A DNA stretch of 52,542 nt from an uncultured bacterium (GCA_905215405.1 CAJMQE010000017.1:1-52542); one strand, 5' to 3'; positions 14,798-23,397 are shown, counted from the stretch's first letter. Numbers and translations are program-made. The notes: generated by a model from the letters alone, not told the origin.

Positions 14798-15502
14798 ATG
14801 AAACATAAAAGAAAACGATACCAGGCGTTCCTTGCTGCATTTCCACATACACTGCCAATCATGGCTGGATTTTTATTTCTCGGACTTACCTATGGCATTT
14901 ATATGCATGTATCTGGTTTTAGTTTTATTTATCCCTGTCTTATGAGTCTGACTATCTTTGCCGGCTCAATTGAATTTGTTACGTGTAACATGCTGCTTGG
15001 CGCCTTTGATCCTCTACAGGCGTTCGTAATGACGCTCATGATCAATGCACGTCATCTCTTTTACGGTATCTCCATGCTGGATAAATTTAAAGGGACTGGC
15101 CTAAAAAAAATCTACCTGATCTTCGGCATGTGTGATGAAACTTTCTCCGTCAACTACACTGCCAAAATTCCTGCTGATGTTGATGAAGGATGGTTCATGT
15201 TCTTTGTCACACTGCTCAATCATTTTTACTGGTTCGCCGGAGCAACCCTGGGCGGCATCTTTGGTTCCATGATTCGTTTTAATACAAAAGGGCTCGACTT
15301 TGTCATGACCGCCATGTTCGTTGTCATATTTCTAGAACAGTGGCTCAAGGACAAAAATCATCTTGCCTCCTACGCCGGACTTGGCCTATCCCTTCTATGT
15401 CTGCTCGCTTTCGGCGCCGATCACTTCATTATTCCTTCCATGTTCGCAATTCTGATTGTTCTGACATGCTTAAGAAATCCTATTGAGAAAGGTGGTATCT
15501 GA
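14798..15502 (+). CDS. azlC: AzlC family branched-chain amino acid exporter, large subunit
   Basis: A 234-residue membrane protein with about six to eight hydrophobic segments, matching the AzlC (LIV-E) family, which with AzlD exports branched-chain amino acids and analogues. Family features include the N-terminal AFPHTLPIMAGFLFLGLTYGIYM, SLTIFAGSIEFVTCNMLLG and MTLMINARHLFYGISML. AAAGGA lies about ten bases before the ATG. The azlD start follows two bases after its stop, so the two subunits are translationally coupled. Regulation is probably by the divergent MocR protein through the palindrome just upstream. Confidence 0.92.
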   Translation: MKHKRKRYQAFLAAFPHTLPIMAGFLFLGLTYGIYMHVSGFSFIYPCLMSLTIFAGSIEFVTCNMLLGAFDPLQAFVMTLMINARHLFYGISMLDKFKGTGLKKIYLIFGMCDETFSVNYTAKIPADVDEGWFMFFVTLLNHFYWFAGATLGGIFGSMIRFNTKGLDFVMTAMFVVIFLEQWLKDKNHLASYAGLGLSLLCLLAFGADHFIIPSMFAILIVLTCLRNPIEKGGI

Positions 15503-15504
15503 CT

Positions 15505-15837
15505 ATGACACTCACACAACAGATTCTGACTATTGGCATGGTCGTTCTTGGCACTATGACGACCCGTTTTCTTCCTTTTCTGATCTTTCCAGCAGGAAAA
15601 CAGACTCCAAAATATATCCAGTATCTTGGAAAAGTACTTCCATCCGCCGTGTTCGGTCTGCTGGTCATCTACTGTCTGAAAAATGTCAGCATTCTGTCCG
15701 GTTCCCACGGACTTCCTGAACTTTTTGCAATTCTTGCCGTTATCGCCCTGCATCTTTGGAAAAGACAGATGCTGGTATCTATCGCCGGAGGCACCATCAT
15801 TTATATGCTGCTCGTTCAGTTCGTATTTATAGGATAA
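15505..15837 (+). CDS. azlD: AzlD family transporter, small subunit
   Basis: A 110-residue protein with about four membrane segments (ILTIGMVVLGTMTTRFLPFLIF, YLGKVLPSAVFGLLVIYCL, LPELFAILAVIALHLW, MLVSIAGGTIIYMLLVQFVF). Size and the MTTRFLPFLIF motif match AzlD, the essential partner of AzlC. Its ribosome binding site (AAAGGTGG) lies within the end of azlC. No clear terminator follows. Confidence 0.9.
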   Translation: MTLTQQILTIGMVVLGTMTTRFLPFLIFPAGKQTPKYIQYLGKVLPSAVFGLLVIYCLKNVSILSGSHGLPELFAILAVIALHLWKRQMLVSIAGGTIIYMLLVQFVFIG

Positions 15838-16019
15838 CAAATTGAATAAATTCAGTCACATTTTTCATTCTATCCCATATGTTATATACGAAAATATGTA
15901 AGCGCTCTATGTATGTTCCGCTTTTTGTGTTCCAGGCCGGTGCTGCTTTTTGATTTCTTTTGCACTTTCAAATGTACCACCTGGAATGATACACCAGTAA
16001 CGCTAGAATGGAGATTTCT

Positions 16020-17102
16020 ATGAGTGATTTTTCCGGTGGTATCTTCCCTTTTCCACCAGATAGATTTCCACAATCCCGCAGAATCCGAAATGGTGTCATT
16101 GATAATATCCAGCGTTCCGGTCCAAATTATTTTGTTACGATTTCTTATCGCAAACAGGGTGATTTTAACCGTACCTTTACAGAAAATCTTGTTCTGATTG
16201 TCAGTCAGACTACCATTATCATCAGTTTGACCGGTCAGAGGGGGGGACCTGGAAATTTACGCGTTGGCATGCGGGTAGATGTTACTTTTTCCGCCCGGAT
16301 GACCATGAGTCTGCCACCACAGGCGGTTGCCTATCTAATCATTTACAATCCAAACGTCATTCCAGTCCCACCATGGCCAATTCCAGGGCCAGGACCTCGT
16401 CCTCCATTTCCACCGGGACCAGGACCTCGTCCTAACCCACCGGGACCTCGTCCTAATCCACCGGGACCTCGTCCTAATCCACCAGGACCGGGACCTCGTC
16501 CTAACCCACCGGGACCGGGACCTCGTCCTAACCCACCGGGACCGGGACCTCGCCCTAATCCACCGGGACCGGGACCTCGCCCTAACCCACCGGGACCGGG
16601 ACCTCGTCCTAATCCACCGGGACCTCGTCCTAATCCACCAGGACCAGGACCTCGTCCTAATCCACCGGGACCTCGTCCTAATCCACCGGGACCTCGTCCT
16701 AATCCACCAGGACCGGGACCTCGTCCTAACCCACCGGGACCGGGACCTCGTCCTAATCCACCAGGACCGGGACCTCGTCCTAACCCACCGGGACCGGGAC
16801 CTCGTCCCAGGCGGCCCTTCCCGTTGGAACCAGGACCAGTAATTCTGCCACACAATGTAACAACTAGCCAGATTATCTGGACAGCACCACAGAACAGCTT
16901 TCTTTTAGCCGGACAGTCTGATAACGCACAGAGCCAGCGCCGGTTCAACGTTCTTAGTAATACACAAATTCTTGATCAGCATGGTCGTAGCATACGCCTT
17001 CAGGATCTTCCGTATGGGGTCACTGTACGAATAGAGCATGATGCATTTTTACCTGGAAGTACCCCACCTCAGGCAAATGCCATTAAAATTGAAATAGTAT
17101 AA
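16020..17102 (+). CDS. PRPNPP-repeat protein with similar N- and C-terminal beta domains
   Basis: A 360-residue protein I do not recognise. Residues about 1-110 form a beta-rich domain (RNGVIDNIQRSG..YFVTISY, LRVGMRVDVTF, SLPPQAVAYLIIY). Residues about 122-265 are a proline/glycine/arginine/asparagine tract of about 15 PRPNPP units in 7- or 9-residue periods. Residues about 275-360 form a second beta domain (RRFNVLSNTQILDQHGRSIRLQDLPYGVTVRIEHDAF, STPPQANAIKIEIV) that resembles the first in order and in its xPPQAxAxxI ending. No signal peptide or membrane segment is visible. The start at 16020 has GGAG five bases upstream. Similar Pro-rich proteins occur on spore surfaces, but a spore role here is only a guess. 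The unique flanks show that the plus strand is the coding one. Confidence 0.75.
   Translation: MSDFSGGIFPFPPDRFPQSRRIRNGVIDNIQRSGPNYFVTISYRKQGDFNRTFTENLVLIVSQTTIIISLTGQRGGPGNLRVGMRVDVTFSARMTMSLPPQAVAYLIIYNPNVIPVPPWPIPGPGPRPPFPPGPGPRPNPPGPRPNPPGPRPNPPGPGPRPNPPGPGPRPNPPGPGPRPNPPGPGPRPNPPGPGPRPNPPGPRPNPPGPGPRPNPPGPRPNPPGPRPNPPGPGPRPNPPGPGPRPNPPGPGPRPNPPGPGPRPRRPFPLEPGPVILPHNVTTSQIIWTAPQNSFLLAGQSDNAQSQRRFNVLSNTQILDQHGRSIRLQDLPYGVTVRIEHDAFLPGSTPPQANAIKIEIV
16384..16809 (+). repeat. 21/27-bp tandem repeats encoding (GP)GPRPNPP
   Basis: About 15 copies of a unit built on CCTCGTCCTAATCCACCGGGA, in two lengths (21 and 27 bp, the longer with an extra GGACCG). Synonymous variants (AAC/AAT, CGT/CGC, CCA/CCG) are scattered in patches, as expected from unequal exchange. 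The unit length keeps the frame. Confidence 0.9.
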
Positions 17103-17108
17103 TTTTTG

Positions 17109-17150
17109 ATAAAAAAAGTCCTGCACCAACTGTGATGCAGGACTTTACTT
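17109..17150. terminator. Bidirectional terminator between the repeat-protein gene and pyk
   Basis: The perfect stem AAAGTCCTGCA / TGCAGGACTTT is flanked by A-rich and T-rich runs on both sides. It serves the plus-strand repeat-protein gene and the convergent pyk gene. Confidence 0.85.
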
Positions 17151-17209
17151 TTTTTATTTTTTGATATTAGATCATATTATTGTCTCTTATCTGATAATCC
17201 ATTCGTCAA

Positions 17210-18631
17210 TTATTCACCAACAATCTGAACTTTAATCATATTCGTTGTACCAGACTGGCCAATTGGTACACCAGATGTAATAACTGTCAGTTCTCCAGCC
17301 TGAATCAGACCTTTATCTTTTGCTTCTGATATTGCATGATCAAACAGATCAAACACATCGTGCTTTTCTTCCAGAAGAATTGGTGTTACGCCCCAGGACA
17401 GGCTGAGCTGTCTACAAACTTTTTCATCCGTACTGCCGGCGATGATCTGACAACCTGGACGATATCTAGAAATCATTCTAGCTGATCTGCCTGATTTTGT
17501 TACTGTAACAATTGCACTCGCATTCAGGTCATATGCGGATGTACATGTTGCATGGCTAATTGCATCTGTAATATCAGGTCTGTCATTGTGTTCCTGACTA
17601 AAGAAACGCTGTTTGTAATTAATATCCTGTTCTGTTCGTTCTGCGATTCTAACCATCGTTTCAAGAGCTTTAACAGGGAATTTACCAGCAGCTGTCTCAC
17701 CAGAAAGCATAATTGCACTGGTACCATCGTAAATTGCATTTGCTACATCTGTTGTCTCTGCTCTTGTTGGTCTTGGATTTTTCATCATAGAATCCAGCAT
17801 CTGTGTTGCTGTAATTACCTGTTTACCAAGTCCATAAGATTTTTTAATAATCATTTTCTGAACGATTGGAACTTCTTCTTCCGGAAGTTCAACACCCATA
17901 TCACCACGTGCGATCATAATACCATCAGATGCTTCAATAATTGCATCGATATTATCAACGCCTTCCCTATTTTCAATCTTGGAGATAACATGGATATTCT
18001 CGCCACCATTTTCTTTCAGGAAATTCTTCAGCATCTTAACATCATCTGCTGTTCTAACAAATGAAGCTGCGATAAAATCAACATTCTGACTAATTCCAAA
18101 AAGAATATCATTCTTATCTTTTGTACTCATATATTCCATATTCAGATGGGCGTCTGGAATATTGATTCCTTTATGATTAGATACATCACCATCATTTAAA
18201 ACGGTACAATGAACTTCTTTTCCTTCGATCTTTTCCACACGGAGTTCGATCAGTCCGTCATCAATCAGAATTGACATACCTGGTTTTACATCTTTGTACA
18301 TATCTGCATACGTAACTGCGGATTTTGTTGCATCCCCCATAACATCCCCGCATACAAGTGTAAACTCCTGTCCGGTATGAAGACTTACTTTATTGCCTTC
18401 AAAATCTCCTGTTCTGATTTCAGGACCTTTTGTATCCAACAGAATTGCGACGTTCTTGCCACATTTCTCTCTCATCTGACGGACACTATCCATTCTCTTT
18501 TCATGTTCTTCATAAGAACCATGGGAAAAATTCATTCTTGCAACATTCATTCCACCCTTTATTAACTGTTCCAGTACATCCTGTTGATCTGTTGCGGGTC
18601 CCAGTGTACATACAATTTTTGTTCTTCTCAT
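17210..18631 (-). CDS. pyk: Pyruvate kinase
   Basis: A 473-residue glycolytic enzyme that makes pyruvate and ATP from phosphoenolpyruvate and ADP. Family motifs are complete: RRTKIVCTLGPA, GMNVARMNFSHGSYEEH, LLDTKGPEIRTG, ILIDDGLIEL, the ISKIENREGVDNIDAIIEASDGIMIARGDMGVE signature with the catalytic lysine and metal-binding Glu/Asp, and ATQMLDSM...PTRAETTDVANAI. The C-terminal allosteric domain is present, but the extra PEP-utiliser domain found in some Firmicutes is absent. Upstream are AGGAG and a promoter at 18727-18755. It is convergent with the repeat-protein gene. Confidence 0.97.
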   Translation of the reverse strand: MRRTKIVCTLGPATDQQDVLEQLIKGGMNVARMNFSHGSYEEHEKRMDSVRQMREKCGKNVAILLDTKGPEIRTGDFEGNKVSLHTGQEFTLVCGDVMGDATKSAVTYADMYKDVKPGMSILIDDGLIELRVEKIEGKEVHCTVLNDGDVSNHKGINIPDAHLNMEYMSTKDKNDILFGISQNVDFIAASFVRTADDVKMLKNFLKENGGENIHVISKIENREGVDNIDAIIEASDGIMIARGDMGVELPEEEVPIVQKMIIKKSYGLGKQVITATQMLDSMMKNPRPTRAETTDVANAIYDGTSAIMLSGETAAGKFPVKALETMVRIAERTEQDINYKQRFFSQEHNDRPDITDAISHATCTSAYDLNASAIVTVTKSGRSARMISRYRPGCQIIAGSTDEKVCRQLSLSWGVTPILLEEKHDVFDLFDHAISEAKDKGLIQAGELTVITSGVPIGQSGTTNMIKVQIVGE

Positions 18632-18726
18632 CGTTTGCTACTCCTCAATACTATTTATTATGACTGTCTTTTTTACCTCTATTTTTGATACCAGAGGTAT
18701 AAATAGAACCATCATGATTTAGCCCG

Positions 18727-18755
18727 ATTATAGTATATTGTTTGTCAATGAGCAA
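18727..18755 (-). promoter_or_regulatory. Promoter of pyk
   Basis: Minus strand TTGCTC, a 17-base spacer, then a perfect TATAAT, about 95 bases upstream of the pyk start. The leader also contains an ACCTCT...AGAGGT hairpin. Confidence 0.6.
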
Positions 18756-18808
18756 TGTTTTATTAAATTATTTATACAAATTTTATATTAGTAAAATTTG
18801 CCTTTACT

Positions 18809-19219
18809 TTATATAATAATTCCATCAAAGTGATCGATCTCATGTTGAATGATCTGCGCCGTCCATCCCTGAAATGTCTGCTTTTGCTTTTTGAAATTCT
18901 GATCTTCATATTCAACTTCAATCATTTCATAGCGGGTCGTTTTACGGACACCGTTCAGGGATAGACATCCCTCCTCTGTTTCATATGGCTTCATTTTCTT
19001 CGTGATTACTGGATTTACCATCGGCACATTTGCAAACCCCAGTGAGAATACGAGTATTCTCTTTCTGACTCCGATCATATTGGCTGCCATTCCCACACAG
19101 TTCTGTTCATTTGCCTTTAACGTATCCAGCAAATCTGTTATCACTGCAGCATCCTCCCTGGTTGCCGACACCGATTTCTGTCTTAAAAATAATTCGTCTC
19201 TGACGACTGGTCTGATCTT
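18809..19219 (-). CDS. Peptide deformylase homologue lacking a normal start codon
   Basis: The frame encodes a short peptide deformylase-type metalloprotein, the class that removes N-formyl groups from new proteins. Motif II EEGCLSL (metal Cys) and motif III QHEIDH (metal His and catalytic Glu) are intact; motif I is divergent (VGMAANM instead of GxGLAAxQ). Family-like sequence extends back to IRPVVRDELFLRQKS. However, the codon where ATG is expected (19219-19217) is AAG, preceded at good distance by AGGTAGGA, and an in-frame TAA lies just upstream. The first usable start is GTG at 19171, without a ribosome binding site, giving 120 instead of 136 residues. It may be a decaying paralogue, use a non-standard start, or contain a sequence error. 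Confidence 0.65.
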   Translation of the reverse strand, partial: KIRPVVRDELFLRQKSVSATREDAAVITDLLDTLKANEQNCVGMAANMIGVRKRILVFSLGFANVPMVNPVITKKMKPYETEEGCLSLNGVRKTTRYEMIEVEYEDQNFKKQKQTFQGWTAQIIQHEIDHFDGIII

Positions 19220-19258
19220 ATGTTAATTCCTACCTTTTCTTTTTATTGTGTTGTCTCG

Positions 19259-19350
19259 TTCTATTGATTTATCATTCTATTGATTTATCGTTCTGTTGCT
19301 TGGCTATATTATTGCTCTGTTGATCTGTTGATCTGTTGCTCTTGTGTTCT
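19259..19350. repeat. Short imperfect tandem repeats (16 and 8 bp)
   Basis: TTCTATTGATTTATCA is followed directly by TTCTATTGATTTATCG, then a TTCTGTTGCT variant. Further on TCTGTTGA occurs twice, followed by TCTGTTGC. This T-rich low-complexity DNA fills the gap upstream of the deformylase homologue. No gene is seen in it. Confidence 0.7.
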
Positions 19351-19394
19351 TGTATTTTTGCTTTCTTGTGTTATAGCCTCGTAGTTTAAATCAA

Positions 19395-20342
19395 TTAATA
19401 GAGAAAGTCGAACCGCATCTGTGGATCGATCCAGCTTTCCTGCTTCGCTTCATGCACGACCTCACCTGGAGCAAGCTGACCTGTCAGCAATGCTGAATTC
19501 GGGTCATGTAACCGCATATTCTGTTCTACCGTCTTTCTATCATAGTTCGCATAGCAATACAAACATCCGTGTCCACAGGTATTATATTGTCCAATATCAT
19601 TACCTAGAAGGCAGTTACAGGTGTTCTCGCCCTCAGCGCGGACCGAACGTCTGGCTGGTACTTTCAGATTGCATTCCAATGCCCGCTCAAGAATTTCTTT
19701 CGTCATACAACCGGATACATCGATACCGAATTCTTCCATCCATGTGCCTTCTGCACAGGATCTGATTGTCATTCCATACTTCTTTCCCGTATCTGCAAAT
19801 GCTTTCGCCAGTGTTCGCTGTTCTCTTTCTGTTACTTTTCTGACCTGGGGAAAATTCTTTCTCGTCTTTGCATACAGGTCAATAAAGCTGATGACGCAAC
19901 TTTCTGTCGCGCCTGCCAACTTCTTTGCCATCTCTTCAAATATTCTGATATGATATTCCACTGAGTACTTTTCCGATATAAAAACCGGATCATAACGCCA
20001 GCTGACCGCCTTTTTCCCTACTTTTTCAGAAAGTTTACAAAAAGCCTCCATGACCTGTTCCCTGTCAGGGACATATGGCTCAATCTCTCTGCCATAAGGT
20101 GTGATCGTTACGAACCAGAACTGTCGGAAAGGATCAAGTGCTTCCATTCCATTTAGCATTGGCTGTGGATTTTTGGTACAAAAGACCAGCCCATCCACCA
20201 CTTTAGGATCCAGTTCATACCGACTGATCTGCTCTGGGTAATATGGGTTTCTGACCAGGACAAATCCTTCTCTGATCCGGTTATAGAACCAGTTGCTGTA
20301 ATAAGCCGGAATATCCGTCCGGCTCCCCGTATTTAAAATCAT
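19395..20342 (-). CDS. DUF1848 family protein with C-terminal CxxxCxxC motif
   Basis: A 315-residue cytoplasmic protein of the DUF1848 type. N-terminal features are ILNTGSRTDIPAYYSNWFYNRIREGFVLVRNPYYPEQISRYEL, then VVDGLVFCTKNPQPM and FWFVTITPYG, consistent with the strands of a TIM-like barrel. The C-terminal third has a cysteine cluster: CNC near residue 240 and CGHGCLYCYANY near 257-264. CxxxCxxC is the [4Fe-4S] ligand pattern of radical SAM enzymes, here near the C-terminus. The function is unknown; a distant relation to spore photoproduct lyase-like proteins is possible. AAGGAT is upstream of the start. Confidence 0.8.
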   Translation of the reverse strand: MILNTGSRTDIPAYYSNWFYNRIREGFVLVRNPYYPEQISRYELDPKVVDGLVFCTKNPQPMLNGMEALDPFRQFWFVTITPYGREIEPYVPDREQVMEAFCKLSEKVGKKAVSWRYDPVFISEKYSVEYHIRIFEEMAKKLAGATESCVISFIDLYAKTRKNFPQVRKVTEREQRTLAKAFADTGKKYGMTIRSCAEGTWMEEFGIDVSGCMTKEILERALECNLKVPARRSVRAEGENTCNCLLGNDIGQYNTCGHGCLYCYANYDRKTVEQNMRLHDPNSALLTGQLAPGEVVHEAKQESWIDPQMRFDFLY

Positions 20343-20491
20343 TTTTTACCGATCCTTATCTATTATTTCATAATCTGCCTATTTTCTTCTTTTATTATAT
20401 AATACTTTTTCCCTGTCTGAAAGAAAAATCCATGCCGGCTAAAATAAAACTTTTCATATATGACAGATCACAGGACGCTTTTTATCATGCT

Positions 20492-20520
20492 AAAAAAAGT
20501 CCCCAGGAGATGACTCCCAG
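20492..20520 (-). terminator. Terminator of the heavy-metal-binding protein gene
   Basis: Minus strand CTGGGAG TCAT CTCCTGG hairpin (two G-U pairs) followed by GGAC and seven Ts, about 110 bases after the stop codon at 20630. The remainder of 20343-20629 shows nothing else. Confidence 0.65.
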
Positions 20521-20629
20521 AAACTTATTTTAGTGATTGATTCTATTTTGTTATACATTTCATGAGATGTTCCTTATGAATTCTCATTTTATCATCAAAT
20601 GCCTTTTTCTTCGCTATTATTACTTTGCA

Positions 20630-20995
20630 CTATGATTGTGTTACGATCTCTGTGACCCGATAGCCCTGTTTTTCAATGGCTGTTCGCAATTTTTCATCTG
20701 GAATCTCCTGGCTGTAGCAAATAGTAGCCATCTCTTTTTTTAAGTTTACCTTACAAACCGCACCATCGATCTGATTTACAGCATTTGTCACTCTGTTCAC
20801 ACAATTCTTGCAATGCATGCCTTCAATCTTTATCTTCTTCGTTCCAATCTGAGGTGCGCTGAGTTTTTTCTTCTTTTCTTTGACAGTTGAACCTCCGCCG
20901 CAGCATCCTCCCTCTCCTTTAAAATGTTTTATCGTCGGAGAGATTGCACAAATAACAATAACGATCAGAATTGCAATAATCAGCACATTTCCCAT
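20630..20995 (-). CDS. Membrane-anchored heavy-metal-associated (HMA) domain protein
   Basis: A 121-residue protein. Residues 1-25 are a membrane segment (MGNVLIIAILIVIVICAISPTIKHF), followed by a GGCCGGG cysteine motif like that of FeoB-associated Cys-rich proteins. From about residue 55 there is an HMA ferredoxin-like domain with the metal site GMHCKNC (CxxC), ending GYRVTEIV. It probably binds Cu(I) or another soft metal at the inner membrane face and may hand it to a partner. The start at 20995 has GGAG six bases upstream; the longer frame to 21031 has no such site. No P-type ATPase or FeoB is next to it. Confidence 0.8.
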   Translation of the reverse strand: MGNVLIIAILIVIVICAISPTIKHFKGEGGCCGGGSTVKEKKKKLSAPQIGTKKIKIEGMHCKNCVNRVTNAVNQIDGAVCKVNLKKEMATICYSQEIPDEKLRTAIEKQGYRVTEIVTQS

Positions 20996-21129
20996 AGTGA
21001 TCTCCTTCTTTCCATACACTGGAACAACCATTTTATCCCAGCATTTATTCGTGTGTTAGTTTTATCTAATCCGATTATACTGCAACTAACTATGAAAAGA
21101 AAGCCGATTTCTGTATTTTCTGAAAAACA

Positions 21130-22539
21130 TTATTGAATGACTCCTGCATTCCTTTCTTGCATTTCCTGTTTCTTCATGATACGGAATTCAATTACAACCA
21201 TAAACACTGATACAAAAAAGGCGAGGAAATCCGCTGTCGGACCGGCATAAAGAACACCATCGATGCCTATGAGCATTGGCAGTATCAAAATCAGTGGCAG
21301 TAAAAAGAGAATCTGTCTTGTCAGAGACAGAAATGCACCTTTGGCTGATTTTCCGATCGATGTAAAAAATGTTGCCGAGATCGGCTGTACAAAATTAATG
21401 CACATGCCCATTAAAAAGATCCGGAAATAACTGATACCGAACTGATAGTAACTTTCAGAACCAGTACCGAACATTTCAATGATCTGTCTTGGGAAGATCT
21501 GGAACAAAAGGAATGCAACGATTGACACAGCTGCGCCTGCAATCATCGCCAATCGAAATGCTTCCCGCACTCTGTCATACCGTTTTGCACCATAATTAAA
21601 ACTTTCAATCGGCTGACTTCCCTGACTCAGTCCAATGACGATGGAGAAGAATACCTGATTGACTTTTGTTACGATTCCGGCGCAGGCAATTGGAATTGCT
21701 TCTCCATATACGGACTGTGCCCCATAATGTTTCAGTGTATTATTTAAAACGATCTGTACAATCATCATAGCAATCTGGTTGATAAAAGATGCCATACCAA
21801 TTGACACGATTTCACGGATATAAATCATACGAATCTTAAAATGTTTTGCTGTCAATGCAACTGTTTTGTAGTGTCTCATATAAACAAATACAATAATTGC
21901 AGAAATGATCTGTCCAATAATTGTCGCATAAGCGGCTCCTGCCATGCCCATTTTAAATCCCATTACAAAAAGTGCATCCAGAATCGTATTGATGACTGCT
22001 CCGGACAAATTACAGATCATCGTCATTTTAGGGCTGCCGTCAGCACGGATCAGATGTCCGCCACCAGTTGTCATAATTAAAAATGGGAACCCGATCGATG
22101 TAATTCTGACATATGTCTGTGCATATGGAAGTACATTTTCTGGTGAACCAAATCCACGCAAAAGTGGAGTAAGGAAGATCTGTGTGATCACACATAACAC
22201 AAGACCACTGGCGAACAGCATCACTGCAGAATTTCCAATAAAATAAGCAGCCTTTTCTTTGTCTCCTCTTCCCATGGTCAGGTTGAAGCAGGATGCTCCA
22301 CCGATACCAAATAAAAGTGACAGTGCAATACAGGACGTAGAAAGTGGGAATGCAATATTGGTTGCTGCATTTCCCAGTGTTCCTACTGCCTGTCCGATAA
22401 ATAACTGATCTACAATGTTATAAAGTGCGCTTACAAGCATTGCAATAATACTTGGTATGGCGAACTTCATCATTAATTTTAAGACTGGTTCTGTTCCCAG
22501 TGGATTTGCGGACTGTTGCGTCTGCTGATTTTGTTGCAT
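21130..22539 (-). CDS. MATE family multidrug efflux transporter
   Basis: A 469-residue, 12-segment membrane protein of the MatE class, which exports drugs or metabolites in exchange for Na+ or H+. Typical features are PLGTEPVLKLMMKFAIPSIIAMLVSALYNIVDQLFIGQAVG at the N-terminus, the internal pseudo-repeat beginning EIVSIGMASFINQIAMMIVQIVLNN, and QGSQPIESFNYGAKRYDRVREAF. AAGGAG precedes the start. The MarR gene is 97 bases upstream on the same strand, so the two probably form an operon. Confidence 0.93.
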   Translation of the reverse strand: MQQNQQTQQSANPLGTEPVLKLMMKFAIPSIIAMLVSALYNIVDQLFIGQAVGTLGNAATNIAFPLSTSCIALSLLFGIGGASCFNLTMGRGDKEKAAYFIGNSAVMLFASGLVLCVITQIFLTPLLRGFGSPENVLPYAQTYVRITSIGFPFLIMTTGGGHLIRADGSPKMTMICNLSGAVINTILDALFVMGFKMGMAGAAYATIIGQIISAIIVFVYMRHYKTVALTAKHFKIRMIYIREIVSIGMASFINQIAMMIVQIVLNNTLKHYGAQSVYGEAIPIACAGIVTKVNQVFFSIVIGLSQGSQPIESFNYGAKRYDRVREAFRLAMIAGAAVSIVAFLLFQIFPRQIIEMFGTGSESYYQFGISYFRIFLMGMCINFVQPISATFFTSIGKSAKGAFLSLTRQILFLLPLILILPMLIGIDGVLYAGPTADFLAFFVSVFMVVIEFRIMKKQEMQERNAGVIQ

Positions 22540-22636
22540 ATTTTTTTCTCCTTTGCCTGTTGCATAAATGAATAGATTTCATTTATTATAATTTACCCTA
22601 TTACCAAATTGTTCTTTTCTATCAACCTTTTATACA

Positions 22637-23125
22637 CTATTTTGCGGACTGGTACCAGCTGTCTACCAGCTTTCCAAGTAGCTGCTTCAGCTGTTCCTGT
22701 TCCTGTTCGTCCAGCACACTATAGAGTTTTTTATCATCAATGACATCTGGTCTGTTACCGGCCAGCTCACTTCCTGACTCAGTGATTTTGAGGATCACCT
22801 TGCGCTTGTCCTGCGGATCTTTCGTTCGCTCCACTAATCCTCTGTCTTCCAGTTTACTTATGATCTCACTGACCGATCCTGGCTGAATTCCCAATGCTTC
22901 CTGCAATTCTTTCTGTGTAATCATTTTCTCATAGGCAAGCATTTTCAAAATTCTGTACTGACAGCGGCCTTTATCCGGACGATGATAGAGAAAATGTCCA
23001 CATTTACCAAGAAGTCCTGTCAGTTCCTGTTCCTGCGGTGTTCCCCACCATGGTCTTCCAAACACATGTCTCTGCTGATTTTCCTTGTTCTCCACAATCT
23101 GTTCCTTTCCACCTGTGTTCACCAT
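22637..23125 (-). CDS. MarR family transcriptional regulator
   Basis: A 162-residue winged-helix regulator. Core: CQYRILKMLAYEKMITQKELQEALGIQPGSVSEIISKLEDRGLVERTKDPQDKRKVILKITESG, the typical MarR helix-turn-helix and DxRxxx wing (residues about 55-118). Flanking helices form the dimer interface. The ATG at 23125 lacks a good ribosome binding site; a GTG at 23095 has AAAGGA at good spacing and may be the true start. It probably represses itself and the MATE gene through the paired AGGTACCT sites that flank its promoter; the ligand is unknown. Confidence 0.88.
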   Translation of the reverse strand: MVNTGGKEQIVENKENQQRHVFGRPWWGTPQEQELTGLLGKCGHFLYHRPDKGRCQYRILKMLAYEKMITQKELQEALGIQPGSVSEIISKLEDRGLVERTKDPQDKRKVILKITESGSELAGNRPDVIDDKKLYSVLDEQEQEQLKQLLGKLVDSWYQSAK

Positions 23126-23182
23126 CCTGTACGGTCACAACGGTAACAACAAGAACTGTTGATGACAATGGCAAATTTGTTT

Positions 23183-23243
23183 AGGTACCTTATAAATGTA
23201 TGATACAGTATATACCTGTCAACTTTTATTTGTCAAGGTACCT
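23183..23243 (-). promoter_or_regulatory. marR-MATE promoter bracketed by two AGGTACCT palindromes
   Basis: On the minus strand TTGACA (23231-23236), an 18-base spacer and TATACT (23207-23212) make a promoter. Perfect 8-bp palindromes AGGTACCT lie at 23236-23243 (at the -35) and 23183-23190 (just after the start point), 53 bp apart. The layout fits MarR autorepression. Confidence 0.65.
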
Positions 23244-23397
23244 AACTAATATATTTTTTCTTACCATGTTCTGAATGAAATACAATTCCTGCATTGCATT
23301 TTCGATAAAAAAAAGATACCATCATTTTCATAATGTTTCATGAATCTCATCTGGAATCGAACTATTTTACGGAGAATTATTATATGGAGGACTATCT

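Noticed and set aside
16335..16948. Minus-strand ORFs encoding Gly-Arg-Pro-rich proteins of 172 and 201 residues
   Set aside because: They are mirror images of the PRPNPP repeat. Only the plus-strand frame extends into non-repetitive domains and has a ribosome binding site and terminator.
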